A stretch of 64,000 bases of DNA from Gemmatimonadetes bacterium bin94 (lineage in GTDB: Bacteria > Gemmatimonadota > Gemmatimonadetes > Longimicrobiales > Gaopeijiaceae). Each line of letters opens with the position of its first letter. Position 1 is the stretch's first letter. The notes beneath the pieces are model-generated. The model did no database searches and was not told the origin of the DNA. It saw only the letters and a program-made list of their open reading frames with translations. A program made the position numbers and the translations under genes. Below, in pieces: positions 10,694 through 19,924 of the stretch. Location: assembly GCA_002238865.1 (NCBI GenBank), contig MPNE01000004.1, forward strand, positions 1 to 64,000, read 5' to 3'.

Positions 10694-12753
10694 CGATCCT
10701 GGGCGAAATCGCCCTCTGGATTGCGCTCCCCGTTGCCCTGTGGGGGGCTTTCGTTTCGTTCATCGGCGGCCAAAGGGGCAGGAGCGATCTCGTACTGAGC
10801 GGCGAGCGCACCGTTCATGTCGTCACCCTGCTGCTCGTGCTTACCTCGCTGGGAATCATCGCGGCCTTCGTGGGCAACCAGTACGAGTACCGCTACGTCG
10901 CCAACTACTCCAACCGTGAACTGGACACCTACTTCAAGGTGGCCGGACTGTGGGCCGGGCAACGCGGGTCGCTGGTCTTCTGGACACTTCTGCTGTCGGT
11001 GTTCTCGTCGATTGCCGTCTACACCAACCGGCGCCGCAACCGGGAGTTCATGCCGTATGTGAGCGGCACCCTGCTCGGCCTGCTCACCTTCCTTCTCGTG
11101 GTGTTGCTCTTCGCGGACGTCAACCCCTTCGAGCGACTGGGATTCACGCCCGCCAACGGCCGCGGCCTCAATCCCCAGCTGCAGAACTACTGGATGACGA
11201 TTCATCCACCCACGCTCTACCTGGGCTTCACCGCCTTCGCGGTCCCTTTCGCTTTCGCGGTCGCGGCCCTCCTCACCAACCGGCTGGATTCTCGCTGGAT
11301 CGCCGTCACGCGCCGCTGGATTCTCCTCAGCTGGTTCTTCCTCACCAACGGGATCATCTTTGGGATGAGGTGGGCGTATGTGGAGCTCGGGTGGGGGGGA
11401 TACTGGTTCTGGGATCCGGTGGAGAATGCGTCGCTGCTCCCCTGGCTGACCGCCACCGCCTTCCTGCACTCGATCCAGATCCAGGAGACCCGGGGCATGT
11501 TGAAGGTGTGGAACATGTGCCTGGTGGTCGTCACCTTCCTCCTCACGATCTTTGCGACCTTCCTCACGCGATCCGGGCTTATCGACTCGGTGCACACCTT
11601 CGCCGAGAACTTGAGAATCGCGTACATCTTTCTCGGCTTCATGGGCGGGCTGATCGCGTTCTCGATCGTGCTGATCGTCTACCGGCTGCCGTCGCTCCGG
11701 TCGGAGAACCACTTCCAGTCCTTCCTGTCGCGCGAATCCGCGTTTCTGTTCAACAACCTGCTCCTGGTCGGGGTCACCTTCGCGGTTATCTGGGGAACCC
11801 TCTTCCCGCTCATCACCGAGGGGTTCTTCGGACAGAAGATCAACGTGGGTCCGCCCTTTTACAATCGGGTGAACATCCCGATCGGGTTGAGTCTGCTGGC
11901 CCTCATGGGCATCGGTCCGGTGATCGCATGGCGACGCGCATCGCCGCGCAACCTGCGCAGGAACTTCACGGTCCCCCTGGCGGCCGGGGCCGGCACTCTG
12001 GGTGCGCTCCTGACGCTGGGGATACGGCATGGAATGGCGCTTGCGACCTTCTCCATCGCGGTCTTCGTCATGACGATCGTCGTCATCGAGTTCTGGAAGG
12101 GGACGACGGCGAGGGCACGGATTGCCGGCGAAGGGGCGTTCCGCGCGCTCGCCAGCCTGGTGAAGCGAAACCGGCGCAGGTGGGGAGGCTACATCGTGCA
12201 CGCCGGAGTCGTGGTCGTGTTCACCGGCCTCGGAGGAGCCGCGTTCGATGCGCGGGTCGAGCAGGATCTGGTGCCGGGCGAGTCGATGTCACTGCGGTCG
12301 GCGCTCGGAACCGAGTACCGCCTGGAGTACGAGAGCCTCTCCCACTCCCGGCCGCGGGTCGCCGACGACGTGCGCGAGAACGACTGGCGCTGGACCGCGC
12401 TTCTGACCCTCTACCGGAACGGTGAGCGGGCCGGCATCATGCGGCCCGAACGGCGGATCTACCCGGTCATGGGCGAGGCGTCCACGGAGGTCGGGATTGC
12501 CAGCACCGCCTTCGAGGATCTGTACGTGATTCCGAAGGACGTGGATCTGGACAGCGAGACGGACATGGTCACCTTCGAGGCGAAGGCGCTGCCCCTGGTC
12601 CCCTGGATCTGGTACGGCGGCCTGATCGTCACGATCGGCGCACTCGTGGGGATGTGGCCCGGCGGCCGTGTTCCCGTGCGGGCGACCGCGCGCCGACCCG
12701 TTTCCAGGGACGCCGTCCCCGGCGGGCACCGGGCCGTGGCGAGCACGCCGTGA
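10690..12753 (+). CDS. ccmF: Heme lyase subunit CcmF
   Basis: WWD domain WGGYWFWDPVENASLLPWLTATAFLHS; multi-TM; GTG start overlapping ccmE stop. Confidence 0.93.
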   Translation: MTILGEIALWIALPVALWGAFVSFIGGQRGRSDLVLSGERTVHVVTLLLVLTSLGIIAAFVGNQYEYRYVANYSNRELDTYFKVAGLWAGQRGSLVFWTLLLSVFSSIAVYTNRRRNREFMPYVSGTLLGLLTFLLVVLLFADVNPFERLGFTPANGRGLNPQLQNYWMTIHPPTLYLGFTAFAVPFAFAVAALLTNRLDSRWIAVTRRWILLSWFFLTNGIIFGMRWAYVELGWGGYWFWDPVENASLLPWLTATAFLHSIQIQETRGMLKVWNMCLVVVTFLLTIFATFLTRSGLIDSVHTFAENLRIAYIFLGFMGGLIAFSIVLIVYRLPSLRSENHFQSFLSRESAFLFNNLLLVGVTFAVIWGTLFPLITEGFFGQKINVGPPFYNRVNIPIGLSLLALMGIGPVIAWRRASPRNLRRNFTVPLAAGAGTLGALLTLGIRHGMALATFSIAVFVMTIVVIEFWKGTTARARIAGEGAFRALASLVKRNRRRWGGYIVHAGVVVVFTGLGGAAFDARVEQDLVPGESMSLRSALGTEYRLEYESLSHSRPRVADDVRENDWRWTALLTLYRNGERAGIMRPERRIYPVMGEASTEVGIASTAFEDLYVIPKDVDLDSETDMVTFEAKALPLVPWIWYGGLIVTIGALVGMWPGGRVPVRATARRPVSRDAVPGGHRAVASTP

Positions 12754-13214
12754 CCGTTCTGATCGGCGGCGTGCTCCTTGCCGCCGGGGTGGTGCTCTTC
12801 ATCCTCGAGCCCGTGTTTTCGGGGCGAAGCGCGCCGTTGTACAGCGGTGACGACGACTATGACGACTCCGCTGCCCGCCGCCGCATCGCGCTGACCGCGC
12901 TGCGCGATCTGGAGTACGACAGGGCCACCGGCAAGCTGGACAGCAACGACTACCGGCAACTGAAGGCGGAGTTGTCGCGGGAAGCGCTCTCCCACCTCCA
13001 GAGGGACGACGGGGCCGGCGACGGCGGTGAATCGGCCATGGAACGCGCGTCGCGGGATCTCGAAGAGGAGATCGACCAGCTTCGCAGTGCTCTCCGGGAA
13101 GGGATGCTGTGTCCTTCCTGCGAGCACCTGAACAACGTCGGCGCACGGTTCTGCGGACGATGCGGGGGCGCGCTCCATGCCGAGGAAGGACGCGCGCCCG
13201 GAGTCGGCTCTTGA
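12750..13214 (+). CDS. CcmI-N-terminal-like membrane protein with C-terminal zinc ribbon
   Basis: N-terminal TM, ALRDLEYDRATGKLDSNDYRQLKAELSREAL (CcmI-like), C-terminal CPSC-(13)-CGRC zinc ribbon; sits between ccmF and ccmA. Confidence 0.65.
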   Translation: MTVLIGGVLLAAGVVLFILEPVFSGRSAPLYSGDDDYDDSAARRRIALTALRDLEYDRATGKLDSNDYRQLKAELSREALSHLQRDDGAGDGGESAMERASRDLEEEIDQLRSALREGMLCPSCEHLNNVGARFCGRCGGALHAEEGRAPGVGS

Positions 13215-13915
13215 CCCTGGAGGGAAAGGGTCTCGTCTGCAGCTACGGCGCGACCCGTGCCCTGGACGGGGTGGACGTCATGGCGGCCAGCCGGGAGATT
13301 CTGGCCGTTGTGGGGCCCAACGGGGCAGGGAAGACCACGCTGCTGAAGGCGCTGAGCGGCGAGCGCAGACCGGACGGGGGGCGCGTTCTGCTGGACGGCT
13401 CGGTGGTCTCCGGTGCGGATAACCGTTGGCGGGCTCGGCTGGGGCTGGTCTCCCACCGCACCGGACTGTACCGAAAGCTCACCGTGCTGGAGAACCTGCA
13501 CTTCTTCGCCTCTCTGCGCGGAGTGCCGCGAACCCGTACGGTGCTCATCGATGCGCTGGAGACGGTGGGTGCGTCCGATCTGGCCCCCGCACGGGTGGAG
13601 GCTCTCTCGCGCGGGCAGCGCCAGCGCGTCGCGCTGGTGCGGTCCCTGCTTCACGATCCCGACGTGCTCTTCCTGGACGAGCCCTTCACCGGGCTGGATC
13701 CGGGCGGGGCCGCGGCGCTGGAGGACGCGCTGCGGTCGAGAAGGTCCGCGGGACGAATCGTCGTGCTGGTCACCCACGACCTGCCACGGGGTCTGACGCT
13801 GGCGGACCGCGTGGTCGTCGTCCGAAGAGGCCGGAAAGTCTTCGACGGCGAGGCCCACCGGAAGGGAGCGGGCGATCTGCTGCGGTTCTTCACGGCGGGA
13901 CCGGAGGAGGCATGA
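13211..13915 (+). CDS. ccmA: Heme exporter ATP-binding protein CcmA (TTG start)
   Basis: Walker A GPNGAGKTTLLKAL, signature LSRGQRQRVALVRSLLHDPDVLFLDEPFTGLD; followed by ccmB/ccmC. Confidence 0.9.
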   Translation: MTLEGKGLVCSYGATRALDGVDVMAASREILAVVGPNGAGKTTLLKALSGERRPDGGRVLLDGSVVSGADNRWRARLGLVSHRTGLYRKLTVLENLHFFASLRGVPRTRTVLIDALETVGASDLAPARVEALSRGQRQRVALVRSLLHDPDVLFLDEPFTGLDPGGAAALEDALRSRRSAGRIVVLVTHDLPRGLTLADRVVVVRRGRKVFDGEAHRKGAGDLLRFFTAGPEEA

Positions 13916-14589
13916 CCGAGCTTCGCTGGATCTGGCTCATCGCCCGGAAGGATCTGCTTCTCGAGCTGCGCTCCGGCGGCAGACTCCTCTCCATGATCGC
14001 ATTCGTGGTGCTCGCCGGCTTCCTGTTCGCGTTCGCCCTGGACCAGAGCCGGGTGGCGGGCCGGGATGTGGTGGCGAGCCTGACGTGGCTGACGATCCTC
14101 TTTGCCTCCACCGCCGGCGCCGGCCGGATCTTCGACTCGGAAGAGGAAGACGGGGCCTTTCGGCACATCCTGCTTACGCCGGTTTCACGCGGGGCGGTGT
14201 TCCTGGGCAAAGCGTCCGCGAACCTCGTGCTGATCTGGCTCGTAGCGGCGCTTTCGTTCACCTCGCTCAACACCTTCATGGGGGTCCGCTCCCCGGGTTC
14301 CCTGGCGGCGCACGCCGCCGTCCTGCTGCCCGGGACGATCGGACTGGCGGCGACCGGAACCTTCTTCGGGCGCATGTCACGGCACAGCGCGCTCGGCGAT
14401 ACATTGCTGCCCGTTCTGACCTTCCCGCTGCTGGTGCCCCTCGTCTATTTCGGCGCTACGGCGTCGGCGCGGGTTTTCCTGGAGCTTCCCTGGACCGAGA
14501 TTTCAGGCCTGGTGCGATTGCTGTGGGCCTTCGCCCTCGGCTCCATCGCAATCGGAGCCTTTCTCTTCCGCCACGTCACCGACGAATAG
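13912..14589 (+). CDS. ccmB: Heme exporter permease CcmB
   Basis: IWLIARKDLLLELRS, EEEDGAFRHILLTPVSR, multi-TM; ATGA overlap with ccmA. Confidence 0.9.
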   Translation: MTELRWIWLIARKDLLLELRSGGRLLSMIAFVVLAGFLFAFALDQSRVAGRDVVASLTWLTILFASTAGAGRIFDSEEEDGAFRHILLTPVSRGAVFLGKASANLVLIWLVAALSFTSLNTFMGVRSPGSLAAHAAVLLPGTIGLAATGTFFGRMSRHSALGDTLLPVLTFPLLVPLVYFGATASARVFLELPWTEISGLVRLLWAFALGSIAIGAFLFRHVTDE

Positions 14590-14590
14590 G

Positions 14591-15295
14591 ATGCACGGAA
14601 TGGAGCGAAGACCACGCGTTGCCGGACTTGCCCTCGTGACGGGCGGAGTGGCCACGATGCTGCTCGTGCACTGGATGGTGGCGTTCTGGGTACCCACCGA
14701 AGCGTCTCAGGGCGTGGTCCAGAGGATCTTCTACGTCCACGTTCCCGCGGCCTGGACCACCTTCCTCGCCTTCGGCATCGTCGCGCTCGCGAGCGCGGCC
14801 TATCTGTGGCTGGAGGACGAGCGCGCGGACGCAGCGGCGGTAGCGGCGGCGGAGGGAGGCCTGATCTTCGGCGCGATCATGCTGATATCGGGTCCGTTGT
14901 GGGGGCGGATCGCGTGGGGCACCTACTGGACATGGGAGCCCCGCCTCACCCTGACCCTGCTCCTCTGGTTCACCTACCTGGGGTATTTCCTCATCCGCGG
15001 CTCGGTGGCGGATCCCAGACGGGGGAAGCGGTTCGCCGCGGTCGTGGCGGTGATCGGGTCGCTCAACATTCCGCTTATCCATGTGAGCGTCTCCTGGTTC
15101 AGGTCGCTGCACCCCGGACCGGTGGTGATCAAGCCGGAGGGACCCACTCTTCATCCCGACATGCTGGCCACGCTGCTGACGTCGTTGGCCGGCTTCACCC
15201 TTTTGTTTCTCGGCCTTTTCAGCTTCCGCTACGCAGTCGAGCGGTTGGGCAGGCGTTCGCTCCCGGGTGGGGCGGCGGGGCCGATGGAGGACTGA
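14591..15295 (+). CDS. ccmC: Heme exporter protein CcmC
   Basis: VQRIFYVHVPAAWTTF, WGTYWTWEPRLTLTLLLWFTYLGYF tryptophan-rich motif. Confidence 0.93.
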   Translation: MHGMERRPRVAGLALVTGGVATMLLVHWMVAFWVPTEASQGVVQRIFYVHVPAAWTTFLAFGIVALASAAYLWLEDERADAAAVAAAEGGLIFGAIMLISGPLWGRIAWGTYWTWEPRLTLTLLLWFTYLGYFLIRGSVADPRRGKRFAAVVAVIGSLNIPLIHVSVSWFRSLHPGPVVIKPEGPTLHPDMLATLLTSLAGFTLLFLGLFSFRYAVERLGRRSLPGGAAGPMED

Positions 15296-15296
15296 C

Positions 15297-15518
15297 ATGG
15301 CTTCCCGGAGCGTCGTCTTTCGCAGTTGCGCGGCTTTTCTCTTTACGCTGGCGGTCCCCGCGGTCGCGCTGGCCCAGACCACGGGGGGCGGACGCGGCGC
15401 GCTGCGCCCCTACGTCCACATCTTTCTGGCGTACGGAGCGGTCTGGATCCTGATCCTCGTATGGGTCTGGCTCATTGCCCGGGGATTGAAGCGCGTGACG
15501 GCGCGCCATCCGGACTGA
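15297..15518 (+). CDS. ccmD: CcmD-like small membrane protein
   Basis: Small TM protein after ccmC, YVHIFLAYGAVWILILVWVWLIARGLKRV. Confidence 0.6.
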   Translation: MASRSVVFRSCAAFLFTLAVPAVALAQTTGGGRGALRPYVHIFLAYGAVWILILVWVWLIARGLKRVTARHPD

Positions 15519-16893
15519 GGACTTCGCCAAGGTCTGGCCGGCCGGCGACCTCGGCGGCGAGGTCCTCTGCCGTGTCGATGTCCGACTCCACCTCCAGGTG
15601 GGTGACGCTCAGCCCGAGTTCGGCGCACCTGGACAGGGTCTCCGCGAGGACCGACTCCGTGCTCCAACGGATGCCCGTGAAGAGTTCCGGACGGGGCTCG
15701 CCGAGCGCCATCAGGTAGTACCCTCCGTCAGAGGCCGGTCCGAGCACGACGTCGGCCGAGTCCAGCGCCTCGATCGCGCGCGTGATCGTTCGGGACGTGA
15801 CCGCGGGGGTGTCCGTCCCGATGACGACAACGCGGCTCGAGCGCTCGAAGCCGCGGCGGAACATGCGGGACATCCTGGCGCCCAAATCGCCGTCGCCCTG
15901 GTGCCAGTACCGCCGCGGGGCAGATCCGAGCCACTCCCGGACTTCGGCCTCGGCTCCACCCGGATCGTAGCATACGGTCAGGGCGGCCGGCGCCGGCGCC
16001 ACCCGGTCGACGATCAGGCGTCCCATGCGCCGGTACACGGCGGCCGCTGCCTCGTGGCCCAGTTCCCGCGCGAGCCGGGTCTTCACGGTTCCGGGACGGG
16101 GTGCCTTGGCGAAGACGAGCAGGGTGGCCTGAGGATCGCCGGGGCGTGGGGCTCCCGGGTCGCGATCGCGACCGACGCTTCTTCGCGGCGGATACCGCGC
16201 GGCCAGAGCGGAGGGGGCCGCGCCCGCCAGAAACCGGGTGATCAGGCGCACGTTTCGGAGCCACCCCCTGACGCGGCCCTCCTCTTCGTAGCGGCGGGGG
16301 CTGGTGGCGACCGCAGCCGGGAGGCGAAGGAGCCGTCCCGCGAGCAACAGCCGGCGGTTCAGCGTGACGTCCTCCATCAGCGGCTCGTCGGGGTAGGGGC
16401 CCAACGTGAAGAGGAGGTTGCGCCGGATCAGGAGGCCCTGGTCACCGTAGACGAGCCCCAGGCGCCGCTCGCGGATCCGTTGTCCCCTCTCGATGACGCG
16501 GTAGAAGAAGTGCTCGTGCGAGATGGAGAGTCCGAAGTGCGCCGCCATCGGCCCGTCTTCGCGAACGTGGGTTTCGATGGCCTGGAGAGCCGGCTTGCCG
16601 AGGCGCGAATCGGCGTGCAGAAACAGCAGCCAGCGTCCCGCGACCCACCGGGCGCCGGCGTTCATTTGACGCGCCCTTCCACGCCGCCCCCTCATGACGT
16701 GGGCGCCGCGGGCTCTGGCGACCGACACCGTTGCGTCGCGCGAGCCACCGTCGACCACCATGACGATGTGTTCCAGCGTGAGCCGGGACAGGTCGCTCAG
16801 CAGGCCGGGAAGGGTCTCGGCCTCGTCCAGTGCGGGGATGACGATGCCGAGTGCGGGCGTCCCGCCGCCACCGCCCGCGTGGGGACTGACCAC
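15472..16893 (-). CDS. Fused glycosyltransferase: N-terminal TIGR04283-type GT2 plus C-terminal TIGR04282/DUF2064-type domain
   Basis: GIVIPALDEAETLPGLL...VDGGSRDATV...LFLHADSRL (GT2), then LLVFAKAPRPGTVKTRLARELG...VVIGTDTPAVTSRTI...GPASDGGYYLMAL (DUF2064-like). Confidence 0.85.
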   Translation of the reverse strand: MVSPHAGGGGGTPALGIVIPALDEAETLPGLLSDLSRLTLEHIVMVVDGGSRDATVSVARARGAHVMRGRRGRARQMNAGARWVAGRWLLFLHADSRLGKPALQAIETHVREDGPMAAHFGLSISHEHFFYRVIERGQRIRERRLGLVYGDQGLLIRRNLLFTLGPYPDEPLMEDVTLNRRLLLAGRLLRLPAAVATSPRRYEEEGRVRGWLRNVRLITRFLAGAAPSALAARYPPRRSVGRDRDPGAPRPGDPQATLLVFAKAPRPGTVKTRLARELGHEAAAAVYRRMGRLIVDRVAPAPAALTVCYDPGGAEAEVREWLGSAPRRYWHQGDGDLGARMSRMFRRGFERSSRVVVIGTDTPAVTSRTITRAIEALDSADVVLGPASDGGYYLMALGEPRPELFTGIRWSTESVLAETLSRCAELGLSVTHLEVESDIDTAEDLAAEVAGRPDLGEVLSPDGAPSRASIPGQ

Positions 16894-16899
16894 AAGGCG

Positions 16900-18456
16900 C
16901 TACCGTGACGCGTCGTTCAGGGTCCAGTCGTAGTCGAGAAACTCCAACTCCGCGGCGGAGCTGAGGAGCGCTTCCCCGGCATCGCCCTCGGCGAACCCCG
17001 CCAGGAATGACCGAATGCCCTCGACACCTCCGAAATCCTCCTGGAACCATTCGAGCACACGGTTGACCTGGACCGTCTCCGGGCTCTGGCCCATCACCAC
17101 CCGGAAGTGTGCGGGATCCTGCACGAAGGCGCGCACCCGCGCATCCAGCTGGTCCTCGAGCGAGTGTCCTTCGTACGCCCGGTCGATCAGGGGCGGACAG
17201 CTCCGCGCCGCGCAGTTGATCGCGAAGTGAATTCGCGGGTCGCCCATGGGCCGGATGATCTCGTGCTCGATTTCGTCCAGCGACCGCACCTTGCCCGCCA
17301 CCGGGCAGTGATCACCGGTAAAGACGTCGGAGATCTGCCACACCGAATTGTCCGGCCTGCCCGCGGCAGCGTTCTTGAGCCGCTGCAAGCCCCCGGCCTT
17401 CCTGATCGGATAGTGTTCGATCACCCGCTTGAGCATGCACGCGTTGTAGGCGTTGATCCAGAAGGCGAGTCGCTCCGCGGCGGACGCCTCCGCGAGGGCG
17501 GCCGGGCTGGCCGTGTCCAGCATGTCGATGTAGCGGTAGAGACCCGACGGGTCCGCGGCCAGCCGCTCGTAGTGGACGCCCGGGAGCTCGACGACATCCG
17601 CGAGGACTTCGGTGAAAACCGCGTGGCCGGGAAGCTGGAGGGCCGGGGTGGACGAGGCGACTCCGCGCCCGGCAAGCACTGATCCGCAGACAAGCGCGAC
17701 AACCGCGGTCATCCCCGGCAGGCGAACATTCATGCGCTTGAGTATTGCGGGGAGGAAGCTCAGCAGCAAGAGGAGGACACCCGCAAGAAGTACGCGGAGC
17801 AGCGCGTCCCGCGACGCTTCCCGGGAACCCTGAAGGAGGGCGTCCGCGAAGAAGGTGTAGACCGCGGTGCCGGGCAGGATGCCTACAAGGGTGGCGACCG
17901 CGTAAGTGCGCCAGCGGAGCGGCATGAGCCCGGACCCGAAGTTGAGGGCGTTGAAGGGCACGAGCGGAATGAGCCGTAGTGTGAGCAGCCCGCGGAATCC
18001 GTGACGATGGACGACATCGTCCAGCTTTTGGAGTGCCGTGGAGTCCTTTCCGATCAGACCCCGGATGCCGTCCCTCCCCAGCGTGCGCGCGATGAGGAAT
18101 GCCGCGTTGGCGCCGATGTTGGCGGCGACGAAGTTGAAGAGGGTGCCCCAGTAGAAGCCGAAGAGGGCGCCGCCCGCGAGGGTCAGGATCGTTCCCGGCA
18201 CCGCCAGCGACGTCGCGGTGGCATAGATGGTGACAAAGATGAACGGGGCCCATGGATGGCCGCTCAGCCAGGCCATCGCTTCCCCGATTCCCTCCCGGGT
18301 CAGGTAGTTGCTCACGGGCGTCTGCGTCGCCACCAGGTAGCCCCCGGCCAGGACGGCAACGAGCAGGGCGAGTTTGAGCAGAGGGCCTGTCCGGTTCGGG
18401 CCGCCCGTGCCGGGGACATCGCCTCCGGGACGCCCGGTTTCGTCTACTTGAGCCAT
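16900..18456 (-). CDS. Fusion of VTT/TVP38-TMEM64 membrane domain with DUF547 domain
   Basis: N-terminal TATSLAVPGTILTLAGGALFGFYWGTLFNFVAANIGANAAFLIAR and LRLIPLVPFNALNFGSG (VTT); C-terminal FWINAYNACMLKRVIEHYP...IHFAINCAARSCPPL (DUF547). Confidence 0.85.
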   Translation of the reverse strand: MAQVDETGRPGGDVPGTGGPNRTGPLLKLALLVAVLAGGYLVATQTPVSNYLTREGIGEAMAWLSGHPWAPFIFVTIYATATSLAVPGTILTLAGGALFGFYWGTLFNFVAANIGANAAFLIARTLGRDGIRGLIGKDSTALQKLDDVVHRHGFRGLLTLRLIPLVPFNALNFGSGLMPLRWRTYAVATLVGILPGTAVYTFFADALLQGSREASRDALLRVLLAGVLLLLLSFLPAILKRMNVRLPGMTAVVALVCGSVLAGRGVASSTPALQLPGHAVFTEVLADVVELPGVHYERLAADPSGLYRYIDMLDTASPAALAEASAAERLAFWINAYNACMLKRVIEHYPIRKAGGLQRLKNAAAGRPDNSVWQISDVFTGDHCPVAGKVRSLDEIEHEIIRPMGDPRIHFAINCAARSCPPLIDRAYEGHSLEDQLDARVRAFVQDPAHFRVVMGQSPETVQVNRVLEWFQEDFGGVEGIRSFLAGFAEGDAGEALLSSAAELEFLDYDWTLNDASR

Positions 18457-19883
18457 TGGATGATCCGCTTGAGGGTTCTGCCCGAGGCCGTATCGAGGCG
18501 CGAGCGCATGAATTCGCCGGAGGCTCTCTTCACCCCCTCGACCATGGTGGGGTAGGGGAAGATCGTGTTGGCCACCTGGCTCAGGCCGAGGCCGTGCTGC
18601 TTCGCAAGGACGAGGGGCAGGATCAGGTCCCCGGCCCCGTGCGCGACGATGGTGGCCCCGAGGATCCTCCCCTTGCGATCCGCGGATACCTTTACGAAGC
18701 CCACCGCCGAGCCGTCCACGATGGCCCGATCGAGGTCATCCATGCCGTAGCGGTAGGTAATGCCGCCCACAGCCTCGGCCTCCGCTTCCGACAGCCCGAC
18801 GTGGGCGATCTCGGGGTCCGTGAAAGTGACCCAGGGAACATTGTCGTAACGGATCTTCGTCCTTGCGGGCAGGATGGCGTTGCGCAGGGCCGCCTTGGCC
18901 ATATGCTCCGCGACGTGGGTGAACTGCAGTGCGCCGGTGACGTCGCCGACCGCCCACGCCGTTCGGGACGACGTCCGCAGGTGATGGTCGACGACGACCG
19001 CTCCACGCTCCGTCCGGATGCCGGCTGCGTCGAGGTTCATCCCGTCCGTGCAGGGTCTCCGGCCGGTCGCCACGAACAGTCGGGAGGCCTCCACCCGGGA
19101 CCCGTCGTTCGCTTCCACCACGGTCCGGCCGCCCTCCATGTGCACAGCGGCGGCAGCAGTGCCGACGCGCACGTCGATGCCTTCCTCCACCAGAAGGGCA
19201 TGCATGAAGGCCGCGACATCGGGATCCTCCTTGATCAGGATCGATGGCGCCATCTCGAGCACCGTCACGCGCGAGCCCAATCGCGCAAAGACCTGTGCGA
19301 ACTCGACCCCGATCGGGCCGCCCCCGAGGATGACGATGGACTCCGGCAGTTCGTCCTGGTCGAAGACGGTTTCGTAGGTCCAGTAGCCGGAGGATTCCAG
19401 GCCGCTGATCGGGGGCACCGCGGGCACCGCGCCGGTAGCGATGACAAAGCGCTTCGCCTGCACCCTGCCGACTCCCTCCACCTCCACGGTGGACTCGTTC
19501 ACGAACCGGGCGGTTCCGAAATGAACGGCAACGCCCATCTTGCGGAAACGCTCGGGGTCGTCATGGTGTGCGACCGTTCCGCGCGCTGCCCTCATGCGAT
19601 CCATGATCGCACGGAATTCGTGCCTTTCCCGGGCGGGACGGAGCCCCAGTCCGTCCGCGCGGTCCATTCCGCGCGCCAATCGCGCGGATGCGATGAGTGC
19701 CTTCGAGGGCACACAGCCCGTCCAGAGGCAGTCGCCCCCCAGCGCGGCTTTCTCGACGATCGCCGGGTTGAGGCCCAGGTAGGCTGCCCCCGCTGCAGAG
19801 ACCAATCCCCCCGTGCCTCCGCCGAGGGCCACGAGATCGTAGGTCCCTGAAAAATGGTCCCGTTCAGACATGTACTTGCCCAT
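18444..19883 (-). CDS. FAD-dependent pyridine nucleotide-disulfide oxidoreductase (MerA/Lpd-like)
   Basis: LGGGTGGLVSAAGAAYLG, redox motif GGDCLWTGCVPSKAL, NAD motif ILGGGPIGVEFAQVF, C-terminal dimerisation domain. Confidence 0.85.
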   Translation of the reverse strand: MGKYMSERDHFSGTYDLVALGGGTGGLVSAAGAAYLGLNPAIVEKAALGGDCLWTGCVPSKALIASARLARGMDRADGLGLRPARERHEFRAIMDRMRAARGTVAHHDDPERFRKMGVAVHFGTARFVNESTVEVEGVGRVQAKRFVIATGAVPAVPPISGLESSGYWTYETVFDQDELPESIVILGGGPIGVEFAQVFARLGSRVTVLEMAPSILIKEDPDVAAFMHALLVEEGIDVRVGTAAAAVHMEGGRTVVEANDGSRVEASRLFVATGRRPCTDGMNLDAAGIRTERGAVVVDHHLRTSSRTAWAVGDVTGALQFTHVAEHMAKAALRNAILPARTKIRYDNVPWVTFTDPEIAHVGLSEAEAEAVGGITYRYGMDDLDRAIVDGSAVGFVKVSADRKGRILGATIVAHGAGDLILPLVLAKQHGLGLSQVANTIFPYPTMVEGVKRASGEFMRSRLDTASGRTLKRIIQWLK

Positions 19884-19924
19884 GGATAGGAATAGCTTTG
19901 TAGCGCGCAAAGGGTTCCGCACGA

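Noticed and set aside
10603-12201. 532-aa minus-strand ORF
   Set aside because: Antisense shadow of ccmF; charged low-complexity composition with no recognisable domain.
18444-19883. Mercury-resistance (MerA) gene
   Set aside because: Lacks the N-terminal HMA domain and C-terminal vicinal Cys pair of MerA, and no merR/merT/merP nearby; called only a MerA/Lpd-like flavoprotein.
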